64,000 bases of DNA, taken from positions 69,884,630-69,948,629 of the forward strand of contig OY292274.1 in assembly GCA_958496175.1 (NCBI GenBank). The letters are read 5' to 3'. The notes below the pieces were generated by a model. It saw only the letters and a program-made list of their open reading frames with translations, did no database searches and had not been told where the DNA came from. The position numbers and the translations under genes are program-made. Below are positions 1 to 12,493 of the stretch, piece after piece. Position 1 is the stretch's first letter; every line of letters starts with the position of its first letter. The DNA comes from Sisyra terminalis (taxonomy: Eukaryota > Arthropoda > Insecta > Neuroptera > Sisyridae).

Positions 1-282
1 CTAATTAAAAACAGATTTATTTCCACGGGAGTTGTCTCTAATTGGTTCGATTTGAATTGTAAATTTTTAGTAATTAATAACGTTAATGTTATTCTAAGGT
101 ATAGACGCTATTCTTTTCGCAAGAAAATCAATTCATTTACATGAAATTTAATATAATTTTGTATGGAAAAATACAGTAAATCTAATTCAATAAATTTGCA
201 TATATTATGTCCTTAAAATTTTGAATCATACGCGCTTATTTTAATGGCAACCATTGTTTCATAACTTCACCCCACTTGCCTT

Positions 283-1084
283 CTAATCGCTTTCTTTGAT
301 TCTTTTTCTATCATTATAATTTCAATATGTTTTCTCTTTGTTATCGATACACTCACTTTAATTGTTCATTAAAATTAAACCGTTGAATAATTATTTGACT
401 TTTGTGCCATCTAGGGATAGTTTTTTTTAAGTCGTTTGATTTTTCAAAACTTTGACATTTATATTGTTTGAAGGACAATTACCAATTAAATTTAATAAAA
501 CAACCCCTCGCCCCGTAATATTAGATGTTATTTCCATTGGTCAATTTAAATAAAAAAATCTAGGATCCTTTTTACCATAATCCTTATTGAAACACCGTTT
601 ATTAAAATATTCAAAATTCTAAAATCTTCAACTAAAAATATATGTTGTAATTAGAGATCCTTAAAATGTTCCATTTGTACTATGATACTAATCGCTTTCT
701 TTGATTCTTTTTCTATCAATATAATTTCAATATGTTTTCTCTTTGTTATCGATACACTCACTTTAATTGTTCATTAAAATTAAACCGTTGAATAATTATT
801 TGACTTTTGTGCCATCTAGGGATAGTTTTTTTTAAGTCGTTTGATTTTTCAAAACTTTGACATTTATATTGTTTGAAGGACAATTACCAATTAAATTTAA
901 TAAAACAACCCCTCGCCCCGTAATATTAGATGTTATTTCCATTGGTCAATTTAAATAAAAAAATCTGGGATCCTTTTTACCATGATCCTTATTGAAATAC
1001 CGTTTATTAAAGTATTCAAAAATCTTCAACTAAAAATATATGTTGTAGTTAGAGATCCTTAAAATATTCCATTTGTACTATGAT
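283..1084. repeat. Tandem duplication of a ~400-bp AT-rich unit
   Basis: Two nearly identical copies, about 283-686 and 688-1084, start with CTAATCGCTTTCTTTGATTC and end with CCATTTGTACTATGAT. They differ by a few substitutions and a short deletion near the end of copy 2, which lacks a repeated AAATTCTAA stretch. There is no coding potential. A more diverged relative lies at about 3745-4060, so this is a local repeat family and not an isolated duplication. The flanks (1-282 and 1085-2690) are AT-rich and hold nothing I recognise. Confidence 0.9.
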
Positions 1085-2690
1085 TAAATTATTTAAATAC
1101 ACAATAATTTTACGTTTATATTGATCGTTGAATAACGATTCTTTTCGGTCGGGGAGTAATAAATAACACAGAGGATGAAGTAATTTTTAAAAGTACATTG
1201 AATCTAAAACTTTATTATATAATACTTTAGTCACAATATTTAATTTATACTTTGTAGTTTGCAATAGTTTTAAATATTTAAATCTAACAAGAAGTTGAAG
1301 TTTACGGAACAGCGAGGTATTACGATTTATATATACAAAACGAATTATGAAGTTCATGTAGACCACAATGATTTAAGTTTAGTGATCTATTAAAACATAA
1401 TATAATCTTTCTACTTGTAGATATGTACTCTTATTGGATCCAAAACATTTTACCTAAATGGACAAGCTTCTAAGAAAAAAATCAATATATGCAATTGAAT
1501 GGTATTTTTCCTGAATTACGACTTACATATACAAAAGTATATATAATTTTGTGAGTAAAAACGATGGGTAAACTTTCGCAAATTTAAAATCATACAATGC
1601 AAATTACGTTAATCTCATGGAATTCGTTTTTTTTTTTTTAGGAAAATGAATTTCTGGAACTCCCACGAACTAAAAATGGATAGAACCTACAACTAAAGTT
1701 CAACGTATCAACAAGAAATGCTTTAATTCAAGAAGATTCAATTGGAATATACGAAATTCATAAAATATTTTTGTGGTTTTATAACTTTCGTATTGACAAA
1801 TTATGCGATTTTTGACTAAAATCATATAAACACTTCTACATCCATACTTCTAAATATATATTTCTGGGGTCTTCGCGAATTTAAAATCAACAACCCCAAC
1901 GTAAACACCATAACATCTTTTACAAATATTTGCAATGTCTGGAACTCTTACGAATTTAAAATGAATTAAAAGAGTTAATACATTTTAATGTAACTCTAAA
2001 TGAAAAAAACAAATGGATAATTATCGCGAATTTAAATCTTTACAACCGGAATCACGTAAACATGTGAACGTCCAGACTTTTAAACACTGCATTTCTGGAA
2101 TTCTTTCGAAATTAAAATTGATACTTAAAAACGAACATTTCTTGAACCTTCGTGAATTAAAATGAATAAAACTTTAAGCTCAAATTCCAAAAATTATTTA
2201 GAATATCCCTGACGAGCTACGTTAGTTGAAGATTATTTCACTTAGAAAGTACTTTTATTCCTCAACGATTTGCGTAAATTATTCAGTTCTTACAAGAATA
2301 AAATTGGTGAACATTTGCTTTGGGAGTTTTAAATTATGTAAAACCGGTACCACTTGTATATTGAGATATAATGTTTAGAAAAAATCGAAAATAATCGAAG
2401 ACCATTCTTTAGTTTAATATAAATATATTTTTTTAATGTTAAGAAATTATAAATAAAACATTTTAAGAATAAATTGTCTCATAGTTTTACTTCACTAATG
2501 AATTACGGTTATTGCTGTACAAAATATTGTACTTGGATCATAGTATTCGAATCTACAAAAAAGTCTTATTTGTTTGGTAAATATTACTGAATAATATTGC
2601 ATTGGTGCAGTGTTGGTTCTTTGGCTGTTAAAGGAAAATTTAATACGAAATTAATTGTTTAGATAATTTAATAAAATGTATTAAACTATA
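1085..2690. other. AT-rich non-coding stretch, nothing recognised
   Basis: No ORF of note, no inverted or direct repeat that I could delimit, and no RNA-gene motif. The sequence is simple AT-rich spacer. Confidence 0.6.
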
Positions 2691-2694
2691 TTAT

Positions 2695-3475
2695 TTAAAA
2701 CATTTTCGTAAGATTTTCTTTTAACAACTGTTTAGTATTGCATAATTGGTAGACTGTAATTTTGTATTTTTTTCCATTGTGTGATAAAGTAGAGACATAT
2801 TTTGTGTCTGTGATTTTTAAAACTGAATTAAACTCGGAATGAAAATACGGGTGTCGAAAGTTCAATATATTGATACTACTTGATAAAAATATAATCAAAA
2901 ATAATTTGAGGAAGTTAGAAAAGAACTATTAAATTTAATATATAGAATATATTGCGGTCCAATTTATGAAGTATAATCTGATATAATAATATATAAAAAT
3001 TATGCCATTTGAACAGAAGTTCAAACAAAAATATTCGTGACGTATTGCCCAGATACATATTTCGATTGCCAAGCACTCTTCCTCAGTGGTGATCACAAAG
3101 CAGTTACGGAGTGATCCAAACTACTGAGGAAGATTGCTTGGCAATCGAAATACGTATCTGGGCAATACGTCGTCACGAATATTTTTGTTTGAACTTCTGT
3201 TCAAATTTATGTTGGTGGTATGATTTTTATGTATTAATTTATACTACATAAATTGGACTGCAATATATTCTACACATTGTATACATAGTATAACTGTTCA
3301 AAGTTAGCGAAAAAATCTTATTTTGAGTAGTAAATTTAAGGTCAAATTGATAACTTAAGTTTCGCCAAATCGTTGGCTTGTAAATGAAGTCGTCGAAATA
3401 AGACACTTTTGTAATACTATCGCTTGAATTTTCGATGGTATCCAAAACGGTTACTTTGTGCTTATAAATAAGCAT
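2695..3475 (-). pseudogene. Two unidentified ORF pieces separated by a foldback element
   Basis: Minus-strand ORFs at 3239-3475 (78 codons) and 2695-2898 (67 codons) have a varied, protein-like composition (for example VSYFDDFIYKPTIW and SHNGKKYKITVYQL), unlike most chance ORFs in AT-rich DNA. The foldback element at about 2943-3273 lies between them and overlaps the end of the upstream one. One reading is a single ancestral ORF or exon pair interrupted by the insertion. I do not recognise the family. A faint likeness of the first piece to secreted metalloprotease propeptides is too weak to use. The pieces could also be random open frames. Confidence 0.2.
2943..3273. mobile_element. Foldback (hairpin) MITE-like element
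   Basis: The core, 3007-3206, is a nearly perfect hairpin. The left arm (3007-3087) and right arm (about 3123-3206) are reverse complements, differing by one 3-nt insertion and two mismatches, around a loop of about 35 nt. Weaker pairing extends outward to GAATATATTGCRGTCCAATT on the left and its complement on the right, so the full element is about 331 bp. TA dinucleotides abut both ends, consistent with a TA target duplication. No ORF is present, so it is non-autonomous. A long precursor for small RNAs is an alternative reading of the hairpin. Confidence 0.8.
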
Positions 3476-3744
3476 AAGGCAACAAATAATTTTTTAAAAA
3501 AACCTCTACCACGGTAATAAGACTCGCCTTTTTTGAATTTAGACGGTTCAACAGTTATAATAAAGAAATATTTAATTTTTTTTTTGGAAAAGTCAATTTG
3601 ATACCTCAATAGGTGATGGATTTTTTGGTCGAAATCATGATTGCAACCTAATCTATTAATAAATAAAAATAATTATTTAGGCAATTTGGGGCCTTCATTT
3701 ATAAATTTCACTTCCACAACTGCACTAAAAGCACTAAAAGATTT

Positions 3745-4060
3745 TCATATTTTTTTTCCCTTAAATTTTGAATTACACGCGCCTATTTTAACCGCCACCA
3801 TTTAATTATAATTTCATCCCACTTGACTTCTGATTTCCGATTGTATGTATTCGATCCTTGTTATATCCATATAATTTGAATATGGTTTTTCTTCATTACC
3901 GATAAATCACACTTTAATTGTTCATTAAAATTATTATCAACTTTTATGCCATCTAGCGATAGCTTTTTTTTTTGTGGAATTTTTAAAATTTTGACATTTA
4001 TATGTTTATAAGGAAAATTGCCATAGAAAAGATGAAAATCAAAAAGCATAATTTTGGGTA
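3745..4060. repeat. Diverged copy of the 283-1084 repeat
   Basis: Shares ordered blocks with 220-480: TTTTGAATTACACGCGCC, then TTCATCCCACTTG, then CACTTTAATTGTTCATTAAAATTA, then the TGCCATCTAG-GATAG block, with indels between. It is older than the tandem pair. A 68-codon minus-strand ORF here is judged fortuitous. Confidence 0.7.
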
Positions 4061-5385
4061 AAATCAATTAATGAATTTTGTTAGAATTAATATCATTCCC
4101 CTTTTTATTGTAGGTTCGATAGGTGTCCAAGGAATTTTCCCTTTAAAAGCTTCTTAAATAGCTTTTTTATATATAAAAATATTCAATGCTTTTGATCAAG
4201 CTTTCGATTGAATGAGGATACTTATCAGTGCTTTAAGTCTACAATATCCATTAACTTTTTTAAAAACGTACCAAATATTTAATTTGGCAGTTCTTTGGTA
4301 AGCTTTAAAAACATGAAAACATCAAATTTTGAGGTTTATAAATACAAAAAATTACTTTTAGGTGTTAATGTTTTCTACTGATTTTTTGGTGTTAAATCAA
4401 AATTGATCATTTTGGAAATGCAAAAGAATTGATTGTTCAACAAGTTTGAGAACTATAAACTAAATAAAGCTCTAAGCTCAATACAAAAATACCATCAGAA
4501 AAGTCTAAATCACCAATGGAATATTTAAGAATCTTTTATTGTATAATATTGTTAAAACGAAGTTTCGTTATATACAAAAGAAGAATTTAAATAAATATAA
4601 TACCAAATTGGTTAAATTTATCATAAGAAAATGGTATAAACTGGAAAATCATTTGGTTGAGTATAATGAAAATATTCAAAGAAATTAAAACACTTTATGC
4701 CTTTATGAATTCAATTCCTTTTTATAGAAATGGACCAAAATAAGAATAAATGAGAAGATATAGTTCATCATTTTACAATTGAATTTTTGGTGTTAAACGA
4801 AAATAAATTATTTTGGAAAAGCCAGGGAAAGAGTTGGCATCTTATTTCAACGAAAATTTCAATTGTTCAACGTGTTTGGTTAGCCCTAAAGCAAATTGGA
4901 CGTCAAGTTCAATATAAAAATGTACTATGAAGAATATAAATATTGCGTCATTGTATTACATAAGAATTCAAATTGAAATGTCGGATTTATAGTTGATACG
5001 TTTTCAGTGTACTTTATATTATGTAAAAGTTTAGTAGATATAATTGGAAAACATTGATTTATTAAAGTTAGTGTTGCAATTTTTTATTTAGTTTATGGGG
5101 GTAAAGTGGTGAATAATTGATTGGAGTTTATGGCAAATAAACGTATTGAAAGAGCTTTTGAAAAATTGATGTTAGTCAAACATTGAAGTTAATTGCTTTT
5201 TTTAATAATAAATGTCCCAAAATAAATTCAATCGAAACTGAAACGAGTTTTTTAAATATTTGATAGAGAAACGGAACCGATAGCGTTAATAAAATGACCG
5301 GATATTTGTCGGATATTTTCCCTGGTGAAATTGCGTTACAACAGATTTTCATCGAGTGATTCCGAAAAAATAAATTTATATATTT
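4061..5385. other. AT-rich non-coding stretch
   Basis: Contains only short scattered ORFs and no delimited repeat. GATTTTTTGGTGTTAAA-type phrases recur near 4380 and 4780, suggesting old degenerate repeat DNA. Confidence 0.5.
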
Positions 5386-8300
5386 ATAATATATTTAACT
5401 GATTCAAAAAAATCATGAATTTTTTTTTCTTAACTATATCGAAAATATTGTTGGGAATGACCAAAAAAAAATCCTGTGAAAGTTTAAGCTCTTTATATTA
5501 AGAGGTGCCGCATCGCAAATTTCGATTTTCCATTTGAAATAACATGGAAACAATATTCTCTAGCACTTTGGAATTTTATAGCTCACGTCAAAGACAATAT
5601 TTCGAAATAATCAAAGTATATTCTTGTAGAAAATTGAACGATCTACAAAAAAGGTCTCTGTCAAGTTTTTGATATATTTATTCCTTCAAAAGTTATTCGA
5701 GGTCAACGTTGAACTAAAGAGACATTTTAATTTTTTTTTCAATTTTCTGACGCAACCATCAATTTTATGAGAAACTTTTATAGGGCATTTTTTGTAGAGC
5801 ACTTTTTTTCCTATAACTTACCTCAATAAAAGTATTTGTTATTTTTCACAGGTCCTAAGTTATTTGCATTACACTGAAAATTCCAGGAATCATTTTTAAC
5901 ATAATTATTATTTTTTTTATTTTAATTAAATAATTTAGGACCTAGTGAAAAATATCAAAAACTTTTATTGAGATAAGATATAGAAAAAAAAGTGCTCTAC
6001 AAAAAATGTCCTACAAAATTTTCTCAAAAAATTGATGGTTGCGTAAAAAAATTGAAAAAAATTTAAAAATTTCTATTTAGCTCAACTTTGACTTCGAATA
6101 ACTTTTGAAGGAATAAATATATCAAAAACTTGTACGAGACCTTTTTTGTAGATCGTTTAAGTATCTACAAGAATATACCCTGGTCATTTCGAAATATTAT
6201 CACCGACGTTAGCTATAAGTCTAATCTAAATAGTTGTACCAATTATTCTAGTTTTACTTATGGTTCCAATCTGAAGACAGCTTTACGGATTTGATAGAAA
6301 CTTTGTAATCAAGTTCAACTAATAACTTCTCTTTATAAAATTTTTTGATATTTTTCACAGATTCTAAGTAATAAAAAAAAAATTATGTTAAAAATATAAT
6401 AATTCCGGGAATATTATTAATTTAAAACAATAAAATTACGAATATTTTCAGTTTAATGCAAAAGTGCTCTACAAAAAATGTTCTATAAATTTTTCTCATA
6501 AAATTGATGGTTGCGTCCAAAAATTGAAAAAATATTAGAATTTCTCTTTAGTTCAACTTTGACCTCGAATAACTTTTGAAGCAATAAATATATCAAAAAG
6601 TTGTCAGTGACCTTTTTTGTAGATCGTTTAATTATCTACAAGAATATACCTTGGCCATTCCGAAATATTGTCACCAACGTGATCTATAAGTCTAATCTAA
6701 ATAGTTGTACCATTTATTCTAGTTTTACTTATGGTTTCAATCTGAAGACAGTTTTACTGATTTGATAGAAACTTTGTTATCAAGTTCAACTGATAATTTA
6801 TTTCTATAAAAGTTTTTGATATTTTTCACAGGTTCTAAGTAATAAAAAAAATATGTTAAAAATATAATAATTCAGGGAATATTATTAATTTAAAACAATA
6901 AAATTACGAATATTTTCAATTTACTGCAAATAACTTAGGACTTGTGAAAAATATCAAAAACTTTTATAGAGATAAGACATAGGAAAAAAACTGCTCTACA
7001 AAAAATGTCCTATAAAATTTTCTCATAAAATTGATGGTTGCGTCAGAAAATTGAAAAAATATTAAAATGTCTCTTTAGTTCAACTTTGACCTCGAATAAC
7101 TTTTGAAGCAATAAATATGTCAAAAACTTGTACGAGACCTTTTTTGTAGATCGTTTAATTATCTACAAGAATATATGTTGGTCATTCCGAAATATTGTCA
7201 CCCACGGGAGCTATAAGTCTAATTTAAATAGTTGTTCCAATCTGAAGACTGCTTTACTGATTTGATAGAAAATTTGTAATCAAGTTCAACTAATAATTTA
7301 TCTCTATAAAAGTTTTTGATATTTTTCACAGGTTCTAAATAAAAAAAAAAAAAAAAAAATTTATGTTACAAATATCATAATTCAGGGAATATTAATCATT
7401 TAAAACAATAAAATTACGAATATTTTCAGTTTAATACAAATAACGTAGGACCTGTGAAAAATATCAAAAACTTTTATTGAGATAAATATTAGGAAAAAAA
7501 GTGCTCTACAAAAAATGCCCTATAAAAGTTTCTCATAAAATTGATGGTTGCGTCAGAAAATTGAAAAAAAATTTAAAATGTCTCTTTAGTTCAACGTTGA
7601 CCTCGAATAACTTTTGAAGGAATAAATATATCAAAAACTTGACAGAGACCTTTTTTGTAGATCGTTCAATTTTCTACAAGAATATACTTTGATTATTTCG
7701 AAATATTGTCTTTGACGTGAGCTATAAAATTCCAAAGTGCTAGAGAATATTGTTCCCATGTTATTTCAAATGGAAAAATGTCCTACAAAATTTTCTCATA
7801 AAATTGATGGTTGCGTCAGAAAATTGAAAAAATATTAAAATGTCTCTTTAGTTCAACTTTGACCTCGAATAACTTTTGAAGGAATAAATATATCAAAAAC
7901 TTGTACGAGACCTTTTTTGTAGATCGTTTAATTATCTACAAGAATATATGTTGGTCATTCCGAAATATTGTCACCCACGGGAGCTATAAGTCTAATCTAA
8001 GTAGTTGTACCAATTATTCTAGTTTTACTTATGGTTCAAATCTGAAGACAGTTTTACTGATTTGATAGAAACTTTGTAATCAAGTTCAACTAATAATTTA
8101 TCTCTATAAAAGTTTTTAATATTTTTCACAGGCTCCAAATAATAAAAAAAAAATATGTAAAAAATATAATAATTCAGGGAATATTATTAATTTATAACAA
8201 TAAAATTACGAATATTTTCAATTTACTGCAAATAACTTAGGACTTGTGAAAAATATCAAAAACTTTTATAGAGATAAGACATAGGAAAAAAACTGCTCTA

Positions 8301-9240
8301 CAAAAAATGTCCTATAAAATTTTCTCATAAAATTGATGGTTGCGTCAGAAAATTGAAAAAATATTAAAATGTCTCTTTAGTTCAACTTTGACCTCGAATA
8401 ACTTTTGAAGGAATAAATATATCAAAAACTTGACAGAGACCTTTTTTGTAGATCGTTTAATTATCTACAAGATATTATGTTGGTCATTCCGAAATATTGT
8501 CACCCACGGGAGCTATAAGTCTAATCTAAATAGTTGTACCAATTATTCTAGTTTTACTTATGGTTCCAATCTGAAGACAGTTTTACTGATTTGATAGAAA
8601 CTTTGTAATCAAGTTCAACTAATAATTTATTTCTATAAAAGTTTTTGATATTTTACACAGGTTCTAAGAAAAAAAAAATATATTAAAAATATAATAATTC
8701 AGGGAATATTATTAATTTAAAACAATAAAATTACGAATATTTTCAATTTACTGCAAATAACTTAGGACTTGTGAAAAATATCAAAAACTTTTATAGAGAT
8801 AAGACATAGGAAAAAAACTGCTCTACAAAAAATGTCCTATAAAAGTTTCTCATAAAATTGATGGTTGCGTCAGAAAATTGAAAAAAAATTTAAAATGTCT
8901 CTTTAGTTCAACTTTGACCTCGAATAACTATTGAAGAAATAAATATATCAAAAACTTGACAGAGACCTTTTTTGTAGATCGTTCAATTTTCTACAAGAAT
9001 ATATCCTTGGTCATTCCGAAATATTGTCGTCACCAACGTGAGCTATAAAATTCCAAAGTGCAAGAGAATATTGTTCCCATGTTATTTCAAATGGAAAATC
9101 GAAATTTGCGATGCGGCACCTCTTAATATAAAGAGCTTAAACTTTCACAGGATTTTTTTTTGGTCATTCCCAACAATTTTTTCGATATAGTTAAGAAAAA
9201 AAAATTCATGATTTTTTTTTTGAATCAGTCTAATATATAT
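5386..9240. mobile_element. 3.85-kb foldback element with long TIRs and internal tandem units
   Basis: The left end (about 5386-5870) and right end (about 8790-9240) are inverted copies. Both carry, in mirror order, the GAATCAGT/ACTGATTC end, an A/T-run with TCATGAATTT, CCAACAA, CTTTCACAGGATT, GAGGTGCCGCATCGC and the AGCTATAAAATTCC block. Between them, units starting at the phrase GCTCTACAAAAAATG recur near 5990, 6466, 6992, 7502, 8293 and 8818, about 0.5 kb apart, with a truncated unit near 7777 joined to a piece of terminal repeat. No transposase ORF is present. Structure (long TIR plus internal tandem repeats, non-coding) resembles foldback elements such as the Galileo type, but I cannot assign a superfamily. 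Confidence 0.85.
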
Positions 9241-9998
9241 ACGGTGAAAGATAGGATTTCAGCAATTACCTCTGCCAAGCTATTACAACTGCCGGAATTT
9301 TTCGTGTTTTCATTTCTTGTTACGGTTGGCGACGTGCAGCTGATTGCACGCTCCTTGGCTACGCGCGCCCACGATTCCAGTCTTTTGTGGGTAACCCAAC
9401 ATCCTGCAGGACCAAGGCCACTCGTATTTCCACCTGTGCCAGCTTTCGACATTCTTCCCGTCGCACCCGCCCGCCCGCAACTCGCCGATTCGCGTCGCTC
9501 TCTCTCTCTCGCTCTCTATCGCCCGCCTAATTCAATTCAATCGCTCCCACTCTACACACTACTACACAATATACTCGCCAACTTACACACGTTAACGATT
9601 ATTATCTAAATGATGGAATTTTTGGCCGCGTACATATTAGCTGAAAGTTCACGTTCAAGTTCCCCAACGAAACTATTGTCTTTACGTCACGATCAAAATT
9701 GTTGCACATCGAATTCCTTTTAAAACGCGCAGCTCCCGATTTGAACAAAATGTTTCAACAAAAACGTGGTCCCACCGAAATTCCACAGAAACAAGCCACC
9801 GTTAATGTCCCCGCAACAATCAATCACAAATTTACCACAAGCAAACAACAACAGTCGACAAGTTCTCAATTGGTTTTTTTTTTTTTTTCGTCCACCAATC
9901 GCCAATTTTGCCAATCAGAAAAAAACATGGAACAGTATGGTTTCGTCGCCTCGGTTGTTAACCTGTCACTATCGGGTGGATGGGAACATTGGGAACAT
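9241..9998. other. GC-rich, low-complexity island, possible retroelement interior remnant
   Basis: Composition changes abruptly from AT-rich foldback DNA to a segment with CGCGCGCCC, CACCCGCCCGCCCGC and a TC-rich run near 9500. Two overlapping ORFs of 149 and 103 codons show no recognisable domain. Its position directly before an LTR-like segment suggests the 3' interior of a decayed LTR retrotransposon. It could instead be an unrelated promoter or CpG-rich island. Confidence 0.35.
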
Positions 9999-10257
9999 TG
10001 TAGTGTTTGACAGACTCGACTCTCTGGAGTGGTTGGCCGCTGTTGCGCCGCACGAATCCGGCCGAAACGGGGGTGCGGGATATTTCCCGGACTCCAGGGC
10101 TCAACAGGTTGAGTTATGACCGGGATAGTAACACACCAGCTCACATACTATGCACGAGAGCACGTTTTACGTCGTCATTCGTTGAGCTTGCAGGCCAGTG
10201 CGAAGCTCTGCAAATAAAAGCTCCAACGCTTTTCAATTCTCTTTCTATCTCTTCCCA
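9999..10257 (+). mobile_element. LTR-like terminal segment
   Basis: Starts TGTAGTGTTTGACAG directly after a purine-rich stretch (GGTGGATGGGAACATTGGGAAC) that could act as a polypurine tract. It has an AATAAA at about 10212-10217 and can be closed with CA at 10257, giving the TG...CA ends of an LTR about 259 bp long. No second LTR and no target duplication were found in the window, so this is a solo or truncated LTR at best. Confidence 0.35.
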
Positions 10258-10297
10258 TTAGAAAGTATTTTTTAAAGTAATATCCGCTCCTATACCG

Positions 10298-10577
10298 TCA
10301 ATACCTGCGACTTCATTGGCGTGACATTAACAAAAAGTCGACAAAATCAATCATTAATTTTGCGAGACTATCAAGATTTTTCTACTTTGTCAATTGATTG
10401 AGATTAAAATTGAAAGAAAAAAACTTCTATAAGCATTAGGAGTTACTTATATCAATAAATGATATCAAATTCTCAAATCCTAAAATTTTTTTTTGGGATT
10501 TTTCTGCGTTTCCTTGCACCAATGAAATTTCCGATCTTTCCCGAATTCCATGACTTCTGTACTCCCTGTTAATATTT
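10298..10577 (+). repeat. Direct repeat A (partner at 12494-12777)
   Basis: Starts CAATACCTGC.ACTTCATTGGCGTGAC and ends CTGTACT.CCTGTTAATAT. The second copy, about 2.2 kb downstream, matches through most of its length with small indels. The Helitron at 10849-12473 lies between the copies. The repeat is non-coding and its family was not recognised. Confidence 0.85.
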
Positions 10578-10848
10578 ATTTATTTTTAAGGAATTGAGCA
10601 CTGCGTGCTCCTCGCCTTAACAATTACAATTCAATACAAATAAATGAAAAGAAAAGAAACTCCAGAAGAGAACCCAGAGAACTCCATTCTAACTGGTATT
10701 TTGAGCAATGTCAAAATAGAAACCATTTTTATCATAAACTTTACTTAAAAATCGACAACTATTATAAAATTGCACTATCGAAAAGACTGTGAAAAGTTAA
10801 TAACACAACTATGAAACAAGGCCAGATTACATATTTATCTTTTATCTA

Positions 10849-12473
10849 TCTATCTATTATAAAGAGGAAAGATTTGATTGTTTGCTTTGAATAGGCTCCG
10901 AAACTACTTGACCGATTTGAAAAATTCTTTCACTGTTGGCAAGCTACACTATTTCCGGTGAACATAGGCTATATTAAATTTCCCAAAAAAATTAGGAATC
11001 CATACTAAAACTCCAATAATGTGTGAGAAAAATTACCAAAAAACTTTCTTACATCGCGTGCGCTGGTGATTTAACTAAAGAACGGAACATCCGAATTTAA
11101 TGAAACTTTATACTAAGATACAACACAATTACCCACATACGTTAGGTTATTTATCATTCCTTAAAAATTATAAGGGAATGTACCACCTACGTTAAAACTG
11201 AGGGATGAAAAAAAAAATTACTTTAGATCGACGAGTTATATATCATTAGAAAGGTATTTAAAAGTTAAAAAATGATCTGTATTAATATTTTTTGTTGAAC
11301 TATTAAAGAGCACAGTAATTTAATTTAAAGTACAAAAAATTGCCGTTTTGAAATATAAATGTTTTTATAGATAATAATCTGACAGTAAACCTTTTCTTTT
11401 AACAAAGTTGTTGTAAATAGATCCTTAGGGTTGCTCAGTAAGGAAATATTAACGAAAAAAATGTAATAGTAATACTAATAATAATTATAATAATAGTAAT
11501 AAACCTTAAAATAAAACCGTGCATATATATAATGGTGTATTTATATACTCCTCTGACTGAAGAAATTTTAATATTCGGTGTATTCCTTATAGGAAGTAGG
11601 CATGTGATAAGATTTTTTTTTTGAAAATTCCTACCCTAACGGACAAGGGTGGATTCAGGATTTTTTTCTTGGGGGGCGGACAATATCTTTTATTAGCAAG
11701 TGCGTGAAAGGGATCACGAAAAAAGTTCGCAATTCCAGCCAGAAATCATCATAATGATAAATAATCATATCATCATAATGATAAAAGAAATTTAAAATCC
11801 TCCTCCAGAGCAAAAGGCATACGCCAAATCGTGTATGGTGAACTCTGGACTATCCAATATGGTTTAATTATATAGTTGAAATTCAGATATTTCAATAATA
11901 AATTTAACGGTTATACATTATGGCAGAACTGGGTTTCGTGCCATTGTACAAATTTCAATTTCGCGGTTGTTTTGTACATTGCAATAGTGTAATATTTTTT
12001 GGAAAAAGGTTCATTCGGGAATCGAAACAGTGAGATGGGATTCCTACTAATATTCAAAAATCTAGACCCTTAACTTATAATGTTATTTCGACGCGAGTAT
12101 TTTGATAACTTTCGACTTTTTTTAATCATAATTAAGACCGAATTTATTGAACTTGGTGTGATATTTTTTATTTATGTATAGATGCTGATTGATTTACGGT
12201 AGGTATACCTACCGTAGGTATACGGTTTTTTAGGTACTTTTTTGATATTTATAAATATTTTTTGAAAATTAATTTAACTATTTTATTCTTTGCAACAGTT
12301 TATTAAATGTGTCTTTTTAAAGTTGACAAAACAGTGTTGTCAGGTATGATTATGTTTTTCGTAAAAGAAATAAGAAAAATAAACATTTTCATATGCCACT
12401 ACAAATAGCAAATTTAAAAAGAAAATATAATCTACACGTACGTTACGCAGACGAAGTCGCGGGAATCAACTAG
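10849..12473 (+). mobile_element. Non-autonomous Helitron
   Basis: The 5' end is TCTATCTATTATAAAGAGG after an A. The 3' end carries GCAGACGAAGTCGCGGG followed by AATCAA and CTAG before a T, which are typical Helitron termini (5' TC, 3' hairpin then CTRR, insertion between A and T). The first 230 bp (TTGAATAGGCTCCGAAACTA...) recur at 36633-36865. The middle (TTTAACTAAAGAACGGAACA...) recurs in the 22.7-25.3 kb cluster. No Rep/helicase ORF is present. The distal half contains a perfect 20-bp palindrome at 12196-12215. Length is 1625 bp. Confidence 0.8.
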
Positions 12474-12493
12474 TTCCATTATAAAGTATTATA

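Noticed and set aside
9160..9609. 149-codon ORF as a gene
   Set aside because: It starts in the terminal repeat of the foldback element and its composition follows the GC-rich low-complexity DNA. No domain is visible.
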